From contig CANFHC010000020.1 of the NCBI GenBank assembly GCA_947446575.1, positions 1 through 53,963 on the forward strand: a stretch of DNA of 53,963 bases, in the 5' to 3' direction. Numbering within the stretch: position 1 is the stretch's first letter; each line of letters opens with the position of its first letter. The DNA is from Bacteriovoracaceae bacterium. Lineage in GTDB: Bacteria; Bdellovibrionota; Bacteriovoracia; Bacteriovoracales; Bacteriovoracaceae. Under the pieces are notes generated by a model that was not told the origin of the DNA, did no database searches, and saw nothing but the letters and a program-made list of their open reading frames with translations. Below, piece after piece: positions 9,084 through 16,856 of the stretch. The position numbers and the translations under genes were made by a program.

Positions 9084-9500
9084 ATGGCCTTTAATACTAG
9101 TAAAAAGAAAGGAGCTATTTCAGATATCAACGTAACTCCGTTGGTAGATGTTATGCTCGTTCTTCTCATTATCTTCATGGTGACTGCTCCTTTAATGTTA
9201 AATGGGATCAAACTTGATCTTCCAAAAACAAAAGAAGTGAATCCTATTAATTTAAATTCAGCGCAAGTTATTCTCTCTTTTAGTAAGAGTGAAGAATTTT
9301 TTCTTGGTAAAGATAAACTTCTCGCTAATGAAATCATTCCTGAAATTCAAAAACAATTTAAGACCAATAAAAGTGAAACACTTTTTTTGCGTGCTGATTT
9401 CAGTTTACCTTATGGAAAAGTGGCAAGGTTGATGTCTTTTTTAAAGCGCGGAGGAATTCATCATATTTCTCTGGTGACTGTGACTGATGATAAGGAATAG
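9084..9500 (+). CDS. tolR: TolR/ExbD biopolymer transport protein
   Basis: 138 residues: a basic N-terminus, then [20 protein letters not shown], which carries the single membrane helix and the proton-path Asp (D22). A periplasmic domain follows. It pairs with TolQ in the stator that harvests proton motive force. I chose ATG 9084 because AAAGGAAAA lies just upstream and the family starts there; an upstream in-frame start at 9039 lies inside tolQ. The next gene begins immediately after its TAG. Confidence 0.92.
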   Translation: MAFNTSKKKGAISDINVTPLVDVMLVLLIIFMVTAPLMLNGIKLDLPKTKEVNPINLNSAQVILSFSKSEEFFLGKDKLLANEIIPEIQKQFKTNKSETLFLRADFSLPYGKVARLMSFLKRGGIHHISLVTVTDDKE

Positions 9501-10349
9501 ATGAGAGCTATCGAAACTCACTCATTCAATCAAAAAAAGTTGCCGTTTTATTTACGGCGATCGACTTACGTACATATTGCTCTTTTTTCTCTCACTCTTA
9601 TTGGTGGTAAGGCCATAAGCCTTCAGCAAGAAAAAATCCGTGAAAAAAATATGGAACTTGTTCAAGCATCTGTACGCGTCGATATGGTAGCAATGCCTAA
9701 ATACACTTTAAATGAATTAAAAAATCTTTCGAGTGGTGTGGAAGAAGCTAAGAAAGAAGAAGCGACTCCAGCTCCAGAAGTTAAAAAAGAAGAGCCTGTA
9801 GTAAAAGAAGAACTAAAGCCAGAACCAAAAGTTGAAGCAAAGCCAGACCCAACTCCAAGCTTTGAAGAAGCAAGTAAGCAAAAACGACAAAATTTTTTAA
9901 GCAAGCTTAAGCAACTTGGTAATAAAAAAATCAAAAGCGAAGGTAATCAAAAAGCTGACAAAGGTCTTTATGGAGAAAAAAACACTGATTTGAAACAGTT
10001 GGTGCTCTCGGGTAATAAATTAAGTAAAGGTGTTCAAATGTATGGAGATGGAAATTCCGGCGATATGACGGCTTTTCAAGCTTATGCAGCCAGGCTTCCA
10101 GATTTAGTGCGCCCTCATTGGAGATTGCCAAGTTTTCTTTTAGAAAAAAAATTAAAATGCCGAGTGCGAGTTTGGATTGCTTCTAACGGTGAAGTCACTC
10201 GGGCCGAAGTTTATCAATCAAGCGGTGATAGTGAGTACGATCAAAGATCAATCGATGCTGTAAAAGCATCTTCTCCGTTGCCGCGCATGACAGAAGAGTT
10301 TGCAAAACGTGGCCACAATGGCGATATACTTTTAGGGTTTCCTCTATGA
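9501..10349 (+). CDS. TolA/TonB-family energy transducer
   Basis: 282 residues. One membrane helix (about 22-40) is followed by a Lys/Glu/Pro-rich stalk (about 70-130) and a C-terminal TonB/TolA-type domain (about 195-282) with LVRPHWRLP, CRVRVWIASNGEV and SIDAVKASSPLP. It should link the TolQR stator to outer-membrane or periplasmic Tol partners, so by position it is the TolA of this operon. The stalk is much shorter than the helical domain of E. coli TolA, and the C-terminal motif is more TonB-like. Its start directly abuts the tolR stop, and tolB overlaps its end by ATGA. Confidence 0.85.
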   Translation: MRAIETHSFNQKKLPFYLRRSTYVHIALFSLTLIGGKAISLQQEKIREKNMELVQASVRVDMVAMPKYTLNELKNLSSGVEEAKKEEATPAPEVKKEEPVVKEELKPEPKVEAKPDPTPSFEEASKQKRQNFLSKLKQLGNKKIKSEGNQKADKGLYGEKNTDLKQLVLSGNKLSKGVQMYGDGNSGDMTAFQAYAARLPDLVRPHWRLPSFLLEKKLKCRVRVWIASNGEVTRAEVYQSSGDSEYDQRSIDAVKASSPLPRMTEEFAKRGHNGDILLGFPL

Positions 10350-11683
10350 AAAATGTAATTTTTTTATTGGTACTTTTTATTTTTTCATCTGCTTTCGCTC
10401 AAGACGATAACTTAACAGTTGTCGCTGTCGGTGAAGCCACACTTGAAAAAGATAAAATGATTATTCAAGATCCTTATATTCAAGGTGCTGTGACAAGTGG
10501 ACAGAAAACTGCAGCCACGGATTTGGTAAAGCTCTTGAGAAATGATTTTAGTTTTTACCAAAAAAAATTCTTCTTAGTAGAAGCAGCTCCTAATAATACA
10601 AGCTATAGGCCTCCGACTAATTATGATTACTGGAATGGAAAAAGTGTACGGTTCTTAGGCTCTGTTATTGCAGAAAAAAGTGGAGAGAATTTAAAAATCA
10701 CACTGGCCTTTGAAGATATTAAAAATAGAAAACAAATTTTCAGTAGCACGGTAACCACTGGTATCGTGAACCTTAGAAAAACTGGACATGAATTAGCTAA
10801 CTCTGTGTACAAGCAGATCGTTGGGAAAGAATCTATTTTTAAATCTAAGATTGTTTTTGTTTCAGATAGAAACTCGAGAGGATCAAAGTCAGTTAAAGAA
10901 ATCTATATGATGGATTTCGATGGAAAAAATGTCACACAAATAACGAGTCACGGAGGGATAACTATTTCGCCTTCTATGTCTCTTGATGGCCACTTCCTTG
11001 TATATTCTCTTATTTCGAATTCCAGTGGAAAACGCAATAACAACCTCTACCTTATGGACATGAGAACTAAGGAGGCGCACGTTATTTCTCAAAAAGAAGG
11101 GATGAACTCCGGAGCTATCTTTTTACCAGGTGGAAAAAGCATTGCCCTCACTTTGACCGTTTCAGGTAACGCAGAAATTTATGAAATGGATTTAGAATCA
11201 AAAAATTTAAGAAAGATCACAAATCATTTTGCATCTGACGTTGACCCCTCTGTTACTTATGATGGGAAGCTAATGACGTTTCTATCAGATAGAGCAGGTA
11301 AGGCAATGATCTATACAATGGATCCTAATAGTGAAGAGAAAAACGTAAAGCGCATAAGCTTCGTAGGTCAATTCAATGCGACTCCGCGCTTTTCACCAGA
11401 CGGGAAAGAGATCGTCTTTTCTTCATGGCTAGATAACTCGTTTGACCTCTTTAGAATCAGCTCAGATGGGGCAGGACTTTCGAGGCTAACAAAGGATTTT
11501 GGATCCAATGAAGACCCTAGTTACTCCAATGACGGGGAGTTTATCGCATTCACAAGCCAGCGCGTGATCTCGCGAGTGAAAGCCGATCAAAATATCTACA
11601 TAATGGATCGTGATGGGGGAATTTTGGGGGCTATAACTCAAGGTTTTGGAAACTGTATAAGTCCTAGATGGTATAACTTCTAG
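10346..11683 (+). CDS. tolB: Tol-Pal system beta-propeller protein TolB
   Basis: 445 residues: signal peptide (1-18), an N-terminal alpha/beta domain (about 20-155), then a six-bladed propeller with PD40/WD40-like repeats such as IYMMDFDGKNVTQIT, LYLMDMRTKE and FSPDGKEIVFSS. TolB is periplasmic and contacts Pal and TolA. The start overlaps the tolA-like stop by four bases. No pal gene follows; the next gene is a transcription regulator with its own promoter. Length and repeats fit the family well. Confidence 0.93.
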   Translation: MKNVIFLLVLFIFSSAFAQDDNLTVVAVGEATLEKDKMIIQDPYIQGAVTSGQKTAATDLVKLLRNDFSFYQKKFFLVEAAPNNTSYRPPTNYDYWNGKSVRFLGSVIAEKSGENLKITLAFEDIKNRKQIFSSTVTTGIVNLRKTGHELANSVYKQIVGKESIFKSKIVFVSDRNSRGSKSVKEIYMMDFDGKNVTQITSHGGITISPSMSLDGHFLVYSLISNSSGKRNNNLYLMDMRTKEAHVISQKEGMNSGAIFLPGGKSIALTLTVSGNAEIYEMDLESKNLRKITNHFASDVDPSVTYDGKLMTFLSDRAGKAMIYTMDPNSEEKNVKRISFVGQFNATPRFSPDGKEIVFSSWLDNSFDLFRISSDGAGLSRLTKDFGSNEDPSYSNDGEFIAFTSQRVISRVKADQNIYIMDRDGGILGAITQGFGNCISPRWYNF

Positions 11684-11731
11684 AAATCACATAAATCCTG
11701 CATTTTTTTTAGTCAACCGAGTATTTTAGTC

Positions 11732-11760
11732 TTGTAAATTTTTCAGACGCACTGTATTAT
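11732..11760 (+). promoter_or_regulatory. Sigma-70-type promoter of the NtrC-like regulator gene
   Basis: TTGTAA (11732-11737) and TATTAT (11755-11760) are separated by exactly 17 bases and lie about 50 bases before the ATG at 11814. The 8-mer ACCGAGTA occurs on both sides of the promoter, at 11716-11723 and 11763-11770, and could be a pair of operator half-sites. The same -35, spacer length and -10 recur at 13351-13379. Confidence 0.6.
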
Positions 11761-11813
11761 TTACCGAGTAACGCAACGCAAGTTATTCAATTAAATTGTC
11801 CAGGAGTTATACA

Positions 11814-13346
11814 ATGACAACATCAGCGACTAACCAAAATGCAGCATTAGAAACACTTTCTTCAGTTCTATTTTTAAGTCTAGATGAAGCTCATTTCTTC
11901 AATTCAATTAACAAGTTTTTTATGCAAAATATGAAGTGTCACAAAGTTCAAACTTTTAAACTTTTAGACAACGGCCAAGCTCAACTTATGTCAGAAGACG
12001 GAATGATCGCTACTCACTCACTTATCTTAGATAAAGGTGTTGGAGCAGTAGGATATATCGCTCGCACGAAAAAAGGGTATTTCTCAAACTCAGTAGATAG
12101 AGACCCAGTTTTCACAAGAGAAGCCGCTCTTGGAATTAAAGCTGAATTAAGCCTTCCAATCTCAGTTGATGGTGTTGTTATCGGATCTATTCACTGTCAA
12201 ATGAATGATAATTCTCGTGAATTCGAGCGTAGTGATATGACTTTTGGTATGTCGATCATGAACGAAATTAAAGCTCCAATCCAAAATATGAAAATGTATT
12301 TGGCAGCTAAAAACTTAAACGAAACTCTTTTAAGAACAATTGAATTAAAAGAAAAAGAACTTCAAGAATCACGTTCTGGTTTAAAACTTCAAGATACTTT
12401 CCGTATCATTGAAAAAGAAATCATCGGACGCTCTCAATCTATGAAAGATCTTTTAGCTCTAGTAGATAGAATTTGTGATAAAGATATTTCAGCTTTCATC
12501 ATGGGTGAAGCAGCTACTGGAAAAGAGATGATCGCTCGTAGAATTCACTGCAGATCACACCGCCGTGATAGAGCATTCGTAGCAATCGATTGTTCAACTA
12601 TGAATGAAAAACAACTTGAAATCGAAATCTTTGGTGATGACTCTCGAATGGGTATGCTTGAAGCAGCTAATTATGGATCTCTTTTCATCAATTCAACTGA
12701 AATGATGCCAGCAAGTATCCAAAATAAACTTATGCAATATGTGACTTCTAAAATGGGAATTAAAGCAGGAAGCCAATCATTCTTTAAATCAGACGTAAGA
12801 TTAATTTCAGCTTCAACTAAAGACCTAATGGACCTAGTTCGTGATAACAAATTTAGAGAAGATCTATACTTTGCTCTAAGTACAGTAGTGTTAAAAGCTC
12901 CAGCTCTAAGAGAAAGAAAAGAAGATATCGAAGTACTTGCTAACTTTTTCTTGAACCAAAACAAAGCAAAAGAAGTACAAAAATCTTTCTCTCCATCAGC
13001 TATCAAGTCTTTGACTGAATACAACTGGTCAGGAAACGTTAGAGAGCTACAAAACGTAGTAGAGCGAGCTTTTATCTTGGCCGAAGGGACAATTATTGAA
13101 AAACTTCACTTAGACCAAAATATCCAAAACGCTGAAGTTCAGCCAGTAGTAGAAAAAAGTGTACAAGTAAAATCTCAGGAATTTGTTCTTGTGACGCTAG
13201 AAGAGCTAGAAAGAAACCACATTATGAGCACACTAGAGAATCTAGGCGGAAATAAGACAAAAACAGCTAAAGTTCTTGGAATTACAGTTAAGACTCTATA
13301 CAACAAACTTCATTCTTACGGGATTGAATTTGATAAGGAAGCTTAA
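11814..13346 (+). CDS. NtrC-family regulator with defective ATPase and no GAFTGA loop
   Basis: 510 residues: GAF sensor domain (about 10-165), a linking helix, an AAA+ domain (about 203-430) and a Fis-type helix-turn-helix (about 465-505, GGNKTKTAKVLGITVKTLYNKL). Walker A is kept as GEAATGKE (231-238). The Walker B position reads L290-F-I-N-S-T where the family has FLDEIGE, so the magnesium-binding Asp-Glu pair is gone. The GAFTGA segment that touches sigma-54 is deleted between EIFG (271-274) and GMLEAA. Sensor I and the Arg-finger region remain. It probably binds DNA without remodelling sigma-54, as for TyrR-type members. ATG 11814 follows CAGGAG; the preceding TTG is ignored. Confidence 0.88.
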   Translation: MTTSATNQNAALETLSSVLFLSLDEAHFFNSINKFFMQNMKCHKVQTFKLLDNGQAQLMSEDGMIATHSLILDKGVGAVGYIARTKKGYFSNSVDRDPVFTREAALGIKAELSLPISVDGVVIGSIHCQMNDNSREFERSDMTFGMSIMNEIKAPIQNMKMYLAAKNLNETLLRTIELKEKELQESRSGLKLQDTFRIIEKEIIGRSQSMKDLLALVDRICDKDISAFIMGEAATGKEMIARRIHCRSHRRDRAFVAIDCSTMNEKQLEIEIFGDDSRMGMLEAANYGSLFINSTEMMPASIQNKLMQYVTSKMGIKAGSQSFFKSDVRLISASTKDLMDLVRDNKFREDLYFALSTVVLKAPALRERKEDIEVLANFFLNQNKAKEVQKSFSPSAIKSLTEYNWSGNVRELQNVVERAFILAEGTIIEKLHLDQNIQNAEVQPVVEKSVQVKSQEFVLVTLEELERNHIMSTLENLGGNKTKTAKVLGITVKTLYNKLHSYGIEFDKEA

Positions 13347-13350
13347 TACC

Positions 13351-13379
13351 TTGTAATATGTAACGCAAAAAAGTATTAT
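13351..13379 (+). promoter_or_regulatory. Sigma-70-type promoter of the small basic protein gene
   Basis: TTGTAA (13351-13356) and TATTAT (13374-13379) are spaced 17 bases apart, identical in boxes and spacing to the promoter at 11732. The 9-mer GTAACGCAA lies in the spacer (13360-13368); the same 9-mer lies just downstream of the -10 box of the other promoter (11768-11776). The start codon at 13402 is close, so the leader would be about 15 bases and still hold the TTGGAGG ribosome site. Confidence 0.55.
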
Positions 13380-13401
13380 TAAAAAATTATTGGAGGATAC
13401 C

Positions 13402-13623
13402 ATGTCGATTATAGAAACAGAAGCAGTTGTAGAGAGCCCGAAGACTCCGAGAAACTTTAGAACAGCAATTGATATTGAAAATTTTTACCGCTTCGTTAAT
13501 GATAACGATCTTAGAAAGGAAGCTAAAATTATGCTGGAAATGATCCAAGCAAAAGTTATGGCCTCTGTTAAAAAGAAAAAGAAAGAAGCAAAAGCAGCTA
13601 GCAAGAAAAACAATTTACACTAA
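13402..13623 (+). CDS. Small basic protein, unknown function
   Basis: 73 residues. An acidic N-terminal stretch (residues 1-13) leads to a likely amphipathic helical part (about 20-55), then a Lys/Ala-rich tail (VKKKKKEAKAASKKN). The tail could bind nucleic acid or another acidic partner; no Cys or known motif is present. The start follows a strong TTGGAGG site; an upstream in-frame TTG at 13390 lies inside that site. It has its own promoter matching that of the preceding regulator gene and a strong terminator. I do not recognise the family. Confidence 0.7.
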   Translation: MSIIETEAVVESPKTPRNFRTAIDIENFYRFVNDNDLRKEAKIMLEMIQAKVMASVKKKKKEAKAASKKNNLH

Positions 13624-13639
13624 TTAATATTTTTATAGA

Positions 13640-13680
13640 GGCCTACTCCACTCAATGATGAGTAGAGTGGGCCTTTTTTT
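13640..13680 (+). terminator. Intrinsic terminator
   Basis: A 14-pair stem (one mismatch, one G-U) begins GGCC at 13640 and closes GGGCC at 13673 around an AATGAT loop, and is followed by TTTTTTT. It lies 17 bases after the stop of the small basic protein gene and ends that unit. The HD-domain gene starts only about 20 bases beyond, leaving little room for its own promoter. Confidence 0.9.
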
Positions 13681-13701
13681 ATTTTACCCAAGAAGTTCAA
13701 C

Positions 13702-15147
13702 ATGGAAGTTACGACTCAAAAGAATCACGTTATTTATGATCCTATTTATGGATTTGTAAAACTCAACCCTATTGAATGGGAAATAATCTCTTCGCCATTT
13801 TATCAACGCTTGCGCTGGATTAAGCAATTAGGTTTTTCCTGTTATGTTTTTCCAGGAGCTGAACACTCGCGCTTTCATCACTCAATTGGAGTAATGTTTA
13901 ACGCTCATAAAATTTTAGAATCTTGTGGACGTGCTGTGACTGAAAAAGAATTAATGGATCCTGCATGTTTAACAATTGAGGCGATCTATCATAAAAGTTT
14001 ACGTCTTGCGGCCCTTATGCACGATTTGGGAACGTTTCTTTTTTCTCACACTACAGAAGGCGCTTATATTGAATATGGCGAAACTACCCGCACAAAAGGC
14101 GGTAAAGGTTTACCGGATGATCATGAGAACTTAGGTTCATTCATCATTAAAAATACAGATTACGAAGGTGGGATTACTCATATCCTAAAAAAATTCGGAA
14201 TTTCTCCTCAAAGAATTTCTGATTTAGTTAAGGGCGTTGATGAATCAATTCTGGCCAATCAAATTCTTCATTCGGAAGTTGATTGTGATCGTATGGATTA
14301 TTTATTGCGAGACGCTCATTATACAGGATTAAAATACGGATCATACGATCGCGATTATTTGCTTTACCACTTTCAAGTTAAGCGAGTTGATAACCACGAT
14401 ATTTTAACTATTCGTCATAATGCACTTCACTGTGTGGAAGATTTCTTAACTTCACGTTTTGCTTGGTATTCACAAGTTATTCGTTCTCCCAGAGGAGCAA
14501 AGTTTGATGCAATTGCCGAGACGATTTGTTTTTATTTTTTAGAGAAAGGTTATATCTATCGTTATAGCGAACTGCTCGAGATGATCGAAAAAGATCCAAT
14601 GAAATTTTATGGCTTCAACGACACTTATTTTATGGGGCTCGTTCATAAACATTTAACAAATGGCGATTTGGATAAATCACCAAAAATTAAAAGTATGGCC
14701 AGAACGATATTGCTAGCAAGTGGCGGGAAAGCGATACGCTGCGAAGAGTTCAAGTCGCGCCTTCTTTCTCAAGATGATCCAGGTGCATTAGAGAAATATT
14801 CCAAACGAGCAACTGCTAAAGCCCACGAAATCGAAGAATTTCTTAAGAAGAAGGGCGGACCTGCTGACTGGATGATTTATGACATACCAAAAAAAGCGAT
14901 TATGTTTGTAAAATCTCCAAAGAATGTCGCAAAAAATTCTTCCAAAGACCTCTCAAATGTCCTTTTGGACCGTGATCCTGTGAAAATTACAATGGAAAAT
15001 GGGGAAGTTAAACTTTTGGGCGAGGTGGAAAATTCCCTAATCTCTAAACTTTTTAACAGCAATAACTTTATTCCGAACGTCTATTGTTCTACTTCTGCCT
15101 ATGAACTTTTACTGGCCGAAGGGGTTATTGAGGGAAGTTTTAGCTAG
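13702..15147 (+). CDS. HD-domain phosphohydrolase (dNTPase/SAMHD1-like)
   Basis: 481 residues. The HD metal site is seen as HSRFHHSIG (55-62), MHDLG with H107-D108, and the later SEVDCDRMDYLLRDA, the layout of the SAMHD1/dGTP triphosphohydrolase-like HD superfamily. The YGSYD segment after it is also typical. Members remove triphosphate from dNTPs or act on other nucleotides; the substrate here is not known. Residues 390-481 are a variable C-terminal part. There is no signal peptide, so it is cytoplasmic. Its start is just after a strong terminator, so expression may rely on read-through or a weak internal promoter. Confidence 0.85.
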   Translation: MEVTTQKNHVIYDPIYGFVKLNPIEWEIISSPFYQRLRWIKQLGFSCYVFPGAEHSRFHHSIGVMFNAHKILESCGRAVTEKELMDPACLTIEAIYHKSLRLAALMHDLGTFLFSHTTEGAYIEYGETTRTKGGKGLPDDHENLGSFIIKNTDYEGGITHILKKFGISPQRISDLVKGVDESILANQILHSEVDCDRMDYLLRDAHYTGLKYGSYDRDYLLYHFQVKRVDNHDILTIRHNALHCVEDFLTSRFAWYSQVIRSPRGAKFDAIAETICFYFLEKGYIYRYSELLEMIEKDPMKFYGFNDTYFMGLVHKHLTNGDLDKSPKIKSMARTILLASGGKAIRCEEFKSRLLSQDDPGALEKYSKRATAKAHEIEEFLKKKGGPADWMIYDIPKKAIMFVKSPKNVAKNSSKDLSNVLLDRDPVKITMENGEVKLLGEVENSLISKLFNSNNFIPNVYCSTSAYELLLAEGVIEGSFS

Positions 15148-15267
15148 ATGCGGGTGCCCGCTCTGGTTCCTATTTCCCCGTGTTTGTATCCCAATCTGGA
15201 AATAACCGGAATAAATTTCTCAGGTAATTAGATTTCCTACCTAAAAACCCAAATTTAAGTTAAAATT

Positions 15268-15296
15268 TTGAAATAGGATGGGGTCCTATCTTAGAT
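15268..15296 (+). promoter_or_regulatory. Putative ftsE operon promoter
   Basis: TTGAAA (15268-15273) and TTAGAT (15291-15296) are 17 bases apart and lie 43 bases before the ftsE ATG. The spacer contains the inverted repeat ATAGGA-N5-TCCTAT, and the -10 region runs into a second one, AGATC-N5-GATCT. This is the best promoter candidate in the 191-base gap after the HD gene. Confidence 0.5.
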
Positions 15297-15307
15297 CAGG
15301 ATGATCT
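15273..15307. repeat. Two palindromes overlapping the ftsE promoter
   Basis: ATAGGA (15273-15278) pairs with TCCTAT (15284-15289), and AGATC (15293-15297) pairs with GATCT (15303-15307). Both have five-base centres; their midpoints are 19 bases apart. The first fills the promoter spacer and the second covers the -10 box and likely start point. They could be repressor operators, or two small hairpins in DNA of no function. Confidence 0.4.
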
Positions 15308-15338
15308 ATGAAAATAAGACTTTGGAGATAGGGTCAGT

Positions 15339-16067
15339 ATGGTAAATCTTAATACTTCATTGAATCAAAAAAATGTTTCGAAAGGACCTCCGGGCACTAG
15401 TGGTGGTGGGCCTATTTTTTATTGTGAAGATGTCTCAGTTCAGTTCGATGAAACACGAGCTCTAAAAAATATTCAATTAACTATCGAGCGCGGTGAAATT
15501 ATTTTCGTCACTGGAGCTTCTGGAGCTGGAAAGACAACTCTTTTAAAAGTTTTATCAGGCGTTCAAGAGCCGACATCGGGAAAAGTTATTCGTCCGAATG
15601 CAATTTCAGCCAAAAAAAATCTCTACATCTCAAACGTGTTTCAAGATTTGCGTTTGATGGGAAGATACACGTGTGAAGAAAATTTAATGTTTGCTTACGA
15701 CTCAGCAATTTACAAAGATAAAAATGAATTTGTTCAAGATATGCATGAACTTTGTCGCATTCTTGGGATCAAAGATAGACTCAATTTAAAAATCAATTTA
15801 GCCAACGGTGGACTTCAACAAAAAGTAGCAATCGTTCGCTCTCTTCTTACTCGTCCAGATATTTTAATTGCAGATGAACCAACGAGTTCACTGGATTCTG
15901 ATAACACGAGAAGAATGTTTGATGTCTTTAATCTCTACAACGCCAAACGTGGGTTGACGGTTGTGTGGGCCACACATAATAAGGAACTCATTAAGAGTTT
16001 CACTGGCCGAATTATTCATTTAGACAATGGACGTTTAGTGTATTCGGGGCATGCATGTTTTATTTAA
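15339..16067 (+). CDS. ftsE: Cell division ABC transporter ATPase FtsE
   Basis: 242 residues with a complete ABC ATPase: Walker A GASGAGKTT near residue 62, Q-loop region SNVFQDLRLMG, Walker B ILIADEPTSSLD and the switch His in VWATHN. The signature is divergent: ANGGLQQKVAIVRSLL in place of LSGGQ-type. About 28 extra N-terminal residues, Gly/Ser-rich, precede the domain. FtsE works with FtsX at the division ring, where ATP use controls periplasmic wall hydrolase activators. The next gene, ftsX, overlaps its 3' end by 13 bases. Confidence 0.92.
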   Translation: MVNLNTSLNQKNVSKGPPGTSGGGPIFYCEDVSVQFDETRALKNIQLTIERGEIIFVTGASGAGKTTLLKVLSGVQEPTSGKVIRPNAISAKKNLYISNVFQDLRLMGRYTCEENLMFAYDSAIYKDKNEFVQDMHELCRILGIKDRLNLKINLANGGLQQKVAIVRSLLTRPDILIADEPTSSLDSDNTRRMFDVFNLYNAKRGLTVVWATHNKELIKSFTGRIIHLDNGRLVYSGHACFI

Positions 16068-16849
16068 CTCAGTTTTTCAAAATTCTTTTCAAATCACCAC
16101 TTAGGGGATTTTTTCTTTTCTTGTTTTCTATTTTGATGGTTTTCTCCATTGGGCAGAAAGCATTTTTAGAAGACCAATTTTTAAAAATGATTCCAGAAAA
16201 TAAGGCTGGCTCTTATTTTTATGCATTGATTGCTTCAACGGAATCTTACCAAAACGTTGCTCGTCAAATGACCGTTCTCCCAGGAGTACATAAGGTAGAA
16301 GTTTTATCTGAAGCGCAAATAAAAGATGAAGTTAAAGGAATTCTTGGATCTCTTCAAGCAACTTTATCGCCTACGACACTTGATCTAAACTACGCAGGGC
16401 TTAAAGTTATTTATGCCAAAGATTTAAAGCCGCGCGCTCAAGAATTAATTCGCGATTACCTCACGCATTTAGTTGGAGAGGGTAATATTACTTTAGGTGC
16501 GATTAAATTAAATGATCAATCCCTAGATAAGCGCAATCAATTTATCGGAGCGATTAAGACTTGGGGATATTCGCTATATCTTTTCATTATTTTTTCATTT
16601 TGGATGATTTCACTGCTTTCAGTGAGAGTGAAAATCGCCGAAGCTTCATATTTACTTGAGAGTTATCAAAGAAAGAAAAAAGTGGGCGTGAAAATGGCCA
16701 GTTTTGGCTTAACGTTGATTTTTATCCTTTCTGTTGCTTCAACATTTATCTTAGGAATGCCACAAGTTTTAAACTTAGTCGTGGCCTTTGTTCTTTTTGT
16801 GGTGGGGATTCTATTGCATAGTAAAAAATATTTATGGGAGAATCATTAA
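16055..16849 (+). CDS. ftsX: Cell division membrane protein FtsX
   Basis: 264 residues with the FtsX layout: one membrane helix near the N-terminus (about 18-33), a periplasmic domain (about 40-165) and three more membrane helices (about 168-190, 208-230 and 235-255). FtsX is a mechanotransmitting permease-like protein that passes FtsE ATPase conformational change to an EnvC-type activator. The start overlaps ftsE, and the next gene encodes an EnvC-like protein, which fixes the assignment. Confidence 0.9.
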   Translation: MFYLTQFFKILFKSPLRGFFLFLFSILMVFSIGQKAFLEDQFLKMIPENKAGSYFYALIASTESYQNVARQMTVLPGVHKVEVLSEAQIKDEVKGILGSLQATLSPTTLDLNYAGLKVIYAKDLKPRAQELIRDYLTHLVGEGNITLGAIKLNDQSLDKRNQFIGAIKTWGYSLYLFIIFSFWMISLLSVRVKIAEASYLLESYQRKKKVGVKMASFGLTLIFILSVASTFILGMPQVLNLVVAFVLFVVGILLHSKKYLWENH

Positions 16850-16856
16850 ACCACAC

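Noticed and set aside
11690-11813. Sigma-54 (-24/-12) promoter before the NtrC-like gene
   Set aside because: No GG-N10-GC element at suitable spacing is visible; the sigma-70-type boxes fit better.
15150-15175. GC-rich palindrome GCGGGTGCCCGC after the HD gene
   Set aside because: The stem is only four to five pairs and no T run follows, so it is not reported as a terminator.
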